Source of the DNA: Actinoplanes sp. SE50/110
GTDB lineage: Bacteria > Actinomycetota > Actinomycetes > Mycobacteriales > Micromonosporaceae
Length of the DNA stretch: 64,000 nucleotides
Assembly (NCBI RefSeq): GCF_900119315.1
Contig: NZ_LT827010.1
Coordinates: 470,001 to 534,000 of the forward strand
Reading direction: 5' to 3'
Shown here: piece by piece, positions 60,614 to 64,000 of the stretch
How the letters are laid out: each line of letters begins with the position of its first letter
Position numbering within the stretch: the first letter of the stretch is position 1
Translations under genes and position numbers: made by a program
The notes under the pieces: model-generated
The model's database searches: none
Told to the model about the DNA's origin: nothing
What the model saw: the letters and a program-made list of their open reading frames with translations, nothing else

Positions 60614-61009
60614 TCAGATCGTCGGCAGGCCGGCCTCCTGCCAGGCCCGGAAACCGCCGGCCAGGTCGGTGGCGCGATGCAGGCCGAGATCCTGCAAGGC
60701 GGCCGCGGCCAGGCTGCTGGTGTAACCCTCCTGGCAGGTGATGATCACCGGAAGGTCGTAGCTGTCGGCGAACGGCAGGCGGGCGTCGCTGCGCGGGTCG
60801 AGCCGCCACTCCAGCACGTTGCGCTCGATGATCAGGGCACCGGGGATCTCACCGTGCTCGGCGCGCTGCGCGGCCGGCCGGATGTCGATCAGCACCGCGC
60901 CGTCCCGGACCGCGGCGGCGGTCTCCAGCGGGTCCAGCCGGGTCAGCCGGGTGCGGGCCTCGTCGAGGATCTCGGCGATGCCGCGGGAGCCGGGCGGGGC
61001 CGCGGTCAC
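60614..61009 (-). CDS. Rhodanese-like sulfurtransferase
   Basis: 131 residues, single rhodanese domain. Active-site loop ITCQEGYTSS with catalytic Cys; the HGEIPGA region is typical of single-domain rhodaneses. A GTG overlapping the cysteine dioxygenase stop (GTGA) couples it; an adjacent GTG (61012) is also possible. Together they may move sulfane sulfur derived from cysteine. Confidence 0.9.
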   Translation of the reverse strand: MTAAPPGSRGIAEILDEARTRLTRLDPLETAAAVRDGAVLIDIRPAAQRAEHGEIPGALIIERNVLEWRLDPRSDARLPFADSYDLPVIITCQEGYTSSLAAAALQDLGLHRATDLAGGFRAWQEAGLPTI

Positions 61010-61476
61010 CACTGGGCACCGGCCCGTTCGACGGTGCGGGTCTCCAGGCCGGCCGGGCTCAGCCGGTACTTCGTCATGCTGGTCAGGGCGGGGCCGTACA
61101 CGTGGATGCTGATCGCCGGGTCGGGCCCGCGGTTCACGATCCGGTGCACGTGGTGGCTGCCGAACCGGCGGCCGGCGCCCTCGCCGAGGTCGCGGGTGGT
61201 GACCCGGGGCGCGTCCGCCGGGCCGCTGACCGTGTCCTCGGTGAGCACGCCGCTGAACACCTGGAACGCTCCGGCCGAGCCGCCGTGGTCGTGCAGTTCG
61301 GTCTGCTGTCCGGGCAGCCAGGTGAGCAGCCACACCTCGTGGTCGTCGGCCACCTCCAGCCGGTGGTACCACCGCTCGACCGGGTCGAAGCGGGGCGGCA
61401 CCACCCACCCCTCGGGCGCGTTGGCGAATTGCCGGGCGATGGCGAGGTGGTCGAGGCGGACGGCGGTGGCGGGCAT
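61006..61476 (-). CDS. Cysteine dioxygenase
   Basis: 156-residue cupin enzyme that oxidises cysteine to cysteine sulfinate with O2. Iron ligands fit ELHDHGG (two His) and SHHVHR (third His). The ATG was chosen for its GAGGAGA site; a longer upstream frame has none. It is coupled to the rhodanese gene. An inverted repeat (TACCT-N7-AGGTA) lies 27-43 bp upstream. Confidence 0.92.
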   Translation of the reverse strand: MPATAVRLDHLAIARQFANAPEGWVVPPRFDPVERWYHRLEVADDHEVWLLTWLPGQQTELHDHGGSAGAFQVFSGVLTEDTVSGPADAPRVTTRDLGEGAGRRFGSHHVHRIVNRGPDPAISIHVYGPALTSMTKYRLSPAGLETRTVERAGAQW

Positions 61477-61502
61477 GCGGAATCTCCTCGCGGTTCCTTT
61501 AT

Positions 61503-61519
61503 TACCTATCGGCAAGGTA
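61503..61519. promoter_or_regulatory. Inverted repeat upstream of cysteine dioxygenase
   Basis: TACCT-ATCGGCA-AGGTA, 5-bp arms. Position fits an operator for the sulfur operon, but arms are short and the regulator is unknown. The 61477-61810 gap holds this and no supported gene. Confidence 0.45.
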
Positions 61520-61810
61520 TGTTTTACCACAGAACTCGGGGCGATGGGGCCGGTTCCCGGATCCGGCGTGACCCCGAAAGAGGCTCCACCGAATTTGCCT
61601 CTTTCTTGACCATGTGCGTGAAACTGCGATCCGCAATGGCGTGGACACGCTCGGTTGAACAAAGTGGTCGTGCTGTCACCGGATCGGCCGACCGCTTCAG
61701 CCGTTACGGCAGAGTTCCTGGTCAGGACGTCCCTGGGCAATTGAGAAAGCTATATGGTGAGCTGCGCCGCCGGGAGCCGGCGCGACCCCCCGATGAACGA
61801 GGACGGACAC

Positions 61811-62932
61811 GTGTTGAAGTCACGCCGCGGTCTGCTCGCCGCCGGCCTCAGCGTCGCGGTGATCGGCGCGATCGGAGTCGCCTCCACACTCAACGCGGGG
61901 GCCGAGCAGATCCCGGACGCGGCGCCCACGGCGAGTGTCGCCGCCGCGCCCGCCGACCTCATCCCGCCGGCCAACCTGCCGTGGGGGCAGCGCCCGACCC
62001 GGGTCAAGCGCGGCCGCGACGGGGCGAACAGCCGATCGCTGCAGGCCGCCGGGCTCAGCGTCGCCGGCCCGTCCGAGGGTGACAACGGCACCCCCGATCC
62101 GGAGTACGCGCCCAAGGGCCGCAGCTCCAGGTCCAGCTTCCTGCGCACCGCCAAGACGTCGGTGGTGCCGCCTCCCGAACCGTCCGCCGATCCGTCCGCA
62201 CCGGCGTCCGCCTCGGCGTCCGCGTCCGCCTCCGCACCGGCCTCGGCCGACCCGTCGACGACCCCCGGGAGCACCGGCCCGACGGTGAACTTCCTCTACA
62301 ACGTCGGCGCACAGGCCGCGGTCTCGGACGGCGCCTACATCAACCTGACGATCAACAAGCCGAAACTGGCCAAGCAGGATTACCACACCCTGGCCGAGCT
62401 GGCCGTGCAGTCCGCGGACGGCAACCAGATCGTCGAGATCGGGTGGAACGTCGACCGGGTGGTCAACGGCGACGACGACCCGCACCTGTTCGTCTACCAC
62501 TGGGTCAACCGGCAGACGTCCTGCTACAACGGCTGCGGCTTCGTGCAGTACAGCAAGGCCGTGGTGCCCGGCGACACGCTCGCCGTCGACCAGCAGAAGA
62601 AATTCGGCATCCAGTTCTACAACGGCGGCTGGTGGGTGGCGTACGACACCGAGTGGGTCGGCTATTTCCCGGCCAAGCTCTGGGGCGACGTCTCGTTCAC
62701 CAAGAGCGGTCTGGTCCAGGTCTTCGGCGAGGTGGCCGCCGCGTCCGACAAGCCGTGCACCGAGATGGGCAACGGCAAGAAGTCCGACGACACCACGTCG
62801 GCCCGGATCGGCAGCATCGCCTACGTCAACGGGCCGACCGCCGACCTGGTGGTCCGCAGCACCAGCGACTTTTACACGGTCAACCAGTTGAGCAACCGCA
62901 CCTTCCGCTACGGCGGCCCCGGCAGCTGTTGA
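61811..62932 (+). CDS. Secreted neprosin-family (prolyl endopeptidase-like) protein
   Basis: 373 residues. Signal peptide about 1-32; a Pro/Ser/Ala linker (about 125-155, including an Ala-Ser repeat); then the neprosin (DUF239-like) domain: EIGWNVDRVVNGDDDPHLFVYHWVNRQTSCYN, CGFVQ, and KFGIQFYNGGWWVAYDTEWVGYFPAKLW. Plant and bacterial neprosins cleave after proline, using glutamates; likely counterparts are in the EIGW and DTEWVGY segments. GTG 61811 follows GAGGACGG; ATG 61793 is an alternative. A terminator follows. Confidence 0.85.
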   Translation: MLKSRRGLLAAGLSVAVIGAIGVASTLNAGAEQIPDAAPTASVAAAPADLIPPANLPWGQRPTRVKRGRDGANSRSLQAAGLSVAGPSEGDNGTPDPEYAPKGRSSRSSFLRTAKTSVVPPPEPSADPSAPASASASASASAPASADPSTTPGSTGPTVNFLYNVGAQAAVSDGAYINLTINKPKLAKQDYHTLAELAVQSADGNQIVEIGWNVDRVVNGDDDPHLFVYHWVNRQTSCYNGCGFVQYSKAVVPGDTLAVDQQKKFGIQFYNGGWWVAYDTEWVGYFPAKLWGDVSFTKSGLVQVFGEVAAASDKPCTEMGNGKKSDDTTSARIGSIAYVNGPTADLVVRSTSDFYTVNQLSNRTFRYGGPGSC

Positions 62933-62950
62933 TCTTCATCTATCCGCTTT

Positions 62951-62992
62951 CGGCGCCCGGTCCCCGTCGAGGGATCGGGCGCCGATGTTTTT
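62951..62992 (+). terminator. Intrinsic terminator after neprosin-like gene
   Basis: CGGCGCCCGGTCCC...GGGATCGGGCGCCG hairpin (9-bp outer stem plus 4-bp inner), followed by ATGTTTTT. Confidence 0.85.
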
Positions 62993-63070
62993 CGGGCTCA
63001 CGGTGAACCTGTCCGCGTGCCACGATGTACATCCGGGTGGCCGGGCGGAACCCGAGGGGAGCTGGCGCCG

Positions 63071-63610
63071 ATGAAGCGACGGGTGAGCAGCCCCGACGAG
63101 CAACTGATGACCGCGCTCTACACGGAGCACTACGCAATTCTGATCAACTTCGTCTCGCGATACGTCTCGGACCGGCACAAAGCCGAGGACCTGGTCCAGG
63201 AGACGTTGCTGCGGGCGTGGAAGCACATCGACCACCTCGACCCCGAACCGGGACGAACCAGGTCATACCTGCTGACCATCGCCCGTAACGTGGTGACCAA
63301 CGCATGGCGGGCGGAACAACGCCGGCCCCGGTTGGTCTCCGACGAGACCGCGGTCAACTCCGTGCCGTCGGCGGACAATGTGGATCAAATGGTGGAGGGC
63401 TGGCTGGTCGCGGAAGCGATGGAACGGCTCTCCCCGGAACACCGGGCGGTGATACAGGCCATGTATTACGAGGGACAGAGCGTGGCCGACGCGGCACGCC
63501 GGCTGTCGGTGCCGGAAGGCACGGTGAAATCGCGCGCCTACTACGCGGTGCGCGCACTCCGCGCCGTCTTCGAGGAGATGGGCATGCTGCGGAGCGGGGG
63601 TGCGGCATGA
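63071..63610 (+). CDS. ECF sigma factor (RNA polymerase sigma-70 family)
   Basis: 179 residues. Region 2 (LYTEHYAILINFVSRYVSDRHKAEDLVQETLLRAWKHI) and region 4 (LSPEHRAVIQAMYYEGQSVADAARRLSVPEGTVKSRAYYAVRAL) are both complete. ATG 63071 has GGGGAG upstream. It is followed by an anti-sigma gene, so it is probably held inactive by that protein and released by an envelope or redox signal. SigL/SigK-like group, not certain. Confidence 0.94.
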   Translation: MKRRVSSPDEQLMTALYTEHYAILINFVSRYVSDRHKAEDLVQETLLRAWKHIDHLDPEPGRTRSYLLTIARNVVTNAWRAEQRRPRLVSDETAVNSVPSADNVDQMVEGWLVAEAMERLSPEHRAVIQAMYYEGQSVADAARRLSVPEGTVKSRAYYAVRALRAVFEEMGMLRSGGAA

Positions 63611-63669
63611 AACCCGTGGACCGGCCGTCTCCGCCGCGATTCCGGCGCCGGGACGGGGGTGCGGCATGA
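63607..63669 (+). CDS. 20-codon mini-ORF between sigma and anti-sigma genes
   Basis: ATG AAA CCC ... GGT GCG GCA TGA: starts on the sigma stop (ATGA) and ends on the anti-sigma start (ATGA). Its last codons (GGAA stop) copy those of the sigma gene, because the block CGGGGGTGCGGCATGA is repeated 59 bp apart. It may be only a duplicated junction used for coupling. Confidence 0.45.
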   Translation: MKPVDRPSPPRFRRRDGGAA

Positions 63670-64000
63670 GTGACCTTGACGAGCACGACAGCCTGCATCG
63701 TCTGCTCGGTGGCTATCTGCTGGGCGGTCTCGACGAGGCCGACACCGACCGGCTCGACGCGCACCTGCACGACTGCGCCGAATGCCGGGCCGAACTGGAC
63801 CGGCTCGCACCGGTCCCGGAAATGCTGCAACACCTGCCGGACGTCCGGCAGCTGGGCGGTGATCTCCCGCCGCTCACGGTCGCTCCGGCCGCGCGGCCGA
63901 GTCCGCAGAACATCGAGAATCTGCTCAGCCGGATGCGGGCCGAGAGAACCCACAAGACCCGGATGGTGCGTACGCGGTGGCTGGTCGCCGCCTCGGTCGC
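63666..64000 (+). CDS. Zinc-finger (zf-HC2) anti-sigma factor, 3' end beyond window
   Basis: The first 111 codons are present. The N-terminal anti-sigma domain has HLHDCAEC (H-x3-C-x2-C), the zinc-binding motif of RsrA-like/ZAS proteins, then a linker and, at the very end, the likely start of a membrane segment (TRWLVAASV). It should bind and inhibit the ECF sigma factor encoded just upstream. Confidence 0.92.
   Translation, partial: MSDLDEHDSLHRLLGGYLLGGLDEADTDRLDAHLHDCAECRAELDRLAPVPEMLQHLPDVRQLGGDLPPLTVAPAARPSPQNIENLLSRMRAERTHKTRMVRTRWLVAASV

Overview
The window is a chromosomal stretch from a GC-rich actinomycete, most likely a Micromonosporaceae member (Actinoplanes-like). This is inferred, not searched. 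The grounds are strong GC bias, many GTG starts, ATGA/GTGA-coupled genes, SepH, split NHEJ genes, futalosine-pathway menaquinone genes, DUF3027, DUF2530 and XRE/DUF5753 regulators. No tRNA, rRNA, insertion sequence, prophage or CRISPR array was recognised. Most of the window is ordinary core genome with small accessory cassettes.

Layout. 1-3363: two paralogous XRE/DUF5753 regulators with a shared upstream motif, and two small membrane-protein genes between them. 3364-6209: non-homologous end joining, with ku divergent from separate ligase and polymerase genes. 6262-9190: NUDIX hydrolase, MFS exporter, and a PadR/HAAS-domain pair with a clear palindromic operator. 9333-14308: XPB-like helicase, large helicase-associated protein, small protein, cold-shock protein. 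14305-15126 and 22307-23110: mqnD and mqnB of the futalosine pathway, separated by an accessory catabolic cassette (secreted amidohydrolase-like enzyme, MFS, GH1 glycosidase, TetR) and another MFS. 23107-32857: MFS with a disordered tail, DUF3027, a divergent MFS/ArsR pair, DUF2530, NCS2 permease, MarR with a 26-bp operator, MFS and a hypothetical gene.

33163-37630: 2'-5' RNA ligase-like protein with no normal start codon, sepH, serC and a citrate synthase coupled to serC. 37796-41663: pdxH, MFS, aldose 1-epimerase, nitroreductase, VapB-like small protein. 41686-45231: acyl-CoA dehydrogenase, DUF4230 protein, PspC protein, and several short tandem-repeat tracts. 45232-50360: sugar-ABC ATPase, HATPase protein, beta-phosphoglucomutase-like HAD and GH65 phosphorylase, a likely alpha-glucoside/trehalose route. 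50414-52987: two divergent paralogous secreted LAS-type cell-wall hydrolases, each behind its own c-di-AMP (ydaO/yuaA) riboswitch, placed back to back. 53043-55501: Wzm/Wzt-type ABC exporter and a divergent TetR. 55534-58172: Atu4866-like protein, pnuC, nadR-like, lipoprotein. 58174-60601: DHA2 MFS and TetR with an operator between. 60614-61476: cysteine dioxygenase and rhodanese. 61811-62932: secreted neprosin-like protease. 63071-64000: ECF sigma factor and zinc-finger anti-sigma factor (cut by the window end), joined by a 20-codon coupled mini-ORF.

How genes work together: ku with the LigD-type ligase and polymerase repairs double-strand breaks; mqnD and mqnB act in menaquinone synthesis; pnuC and nadR take NMN/ribosylnicotinamide to NAD; GH65 and beta-PGM turn a disaccharide plus phosphate into glucose 6-phosphate; cysteine dioxygenase and rhodanese handle cysteine sulfur. 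The hydrolase pair is the most interesting regulatory unit: two divergent riboswitches of the same class flank one short promoter region.
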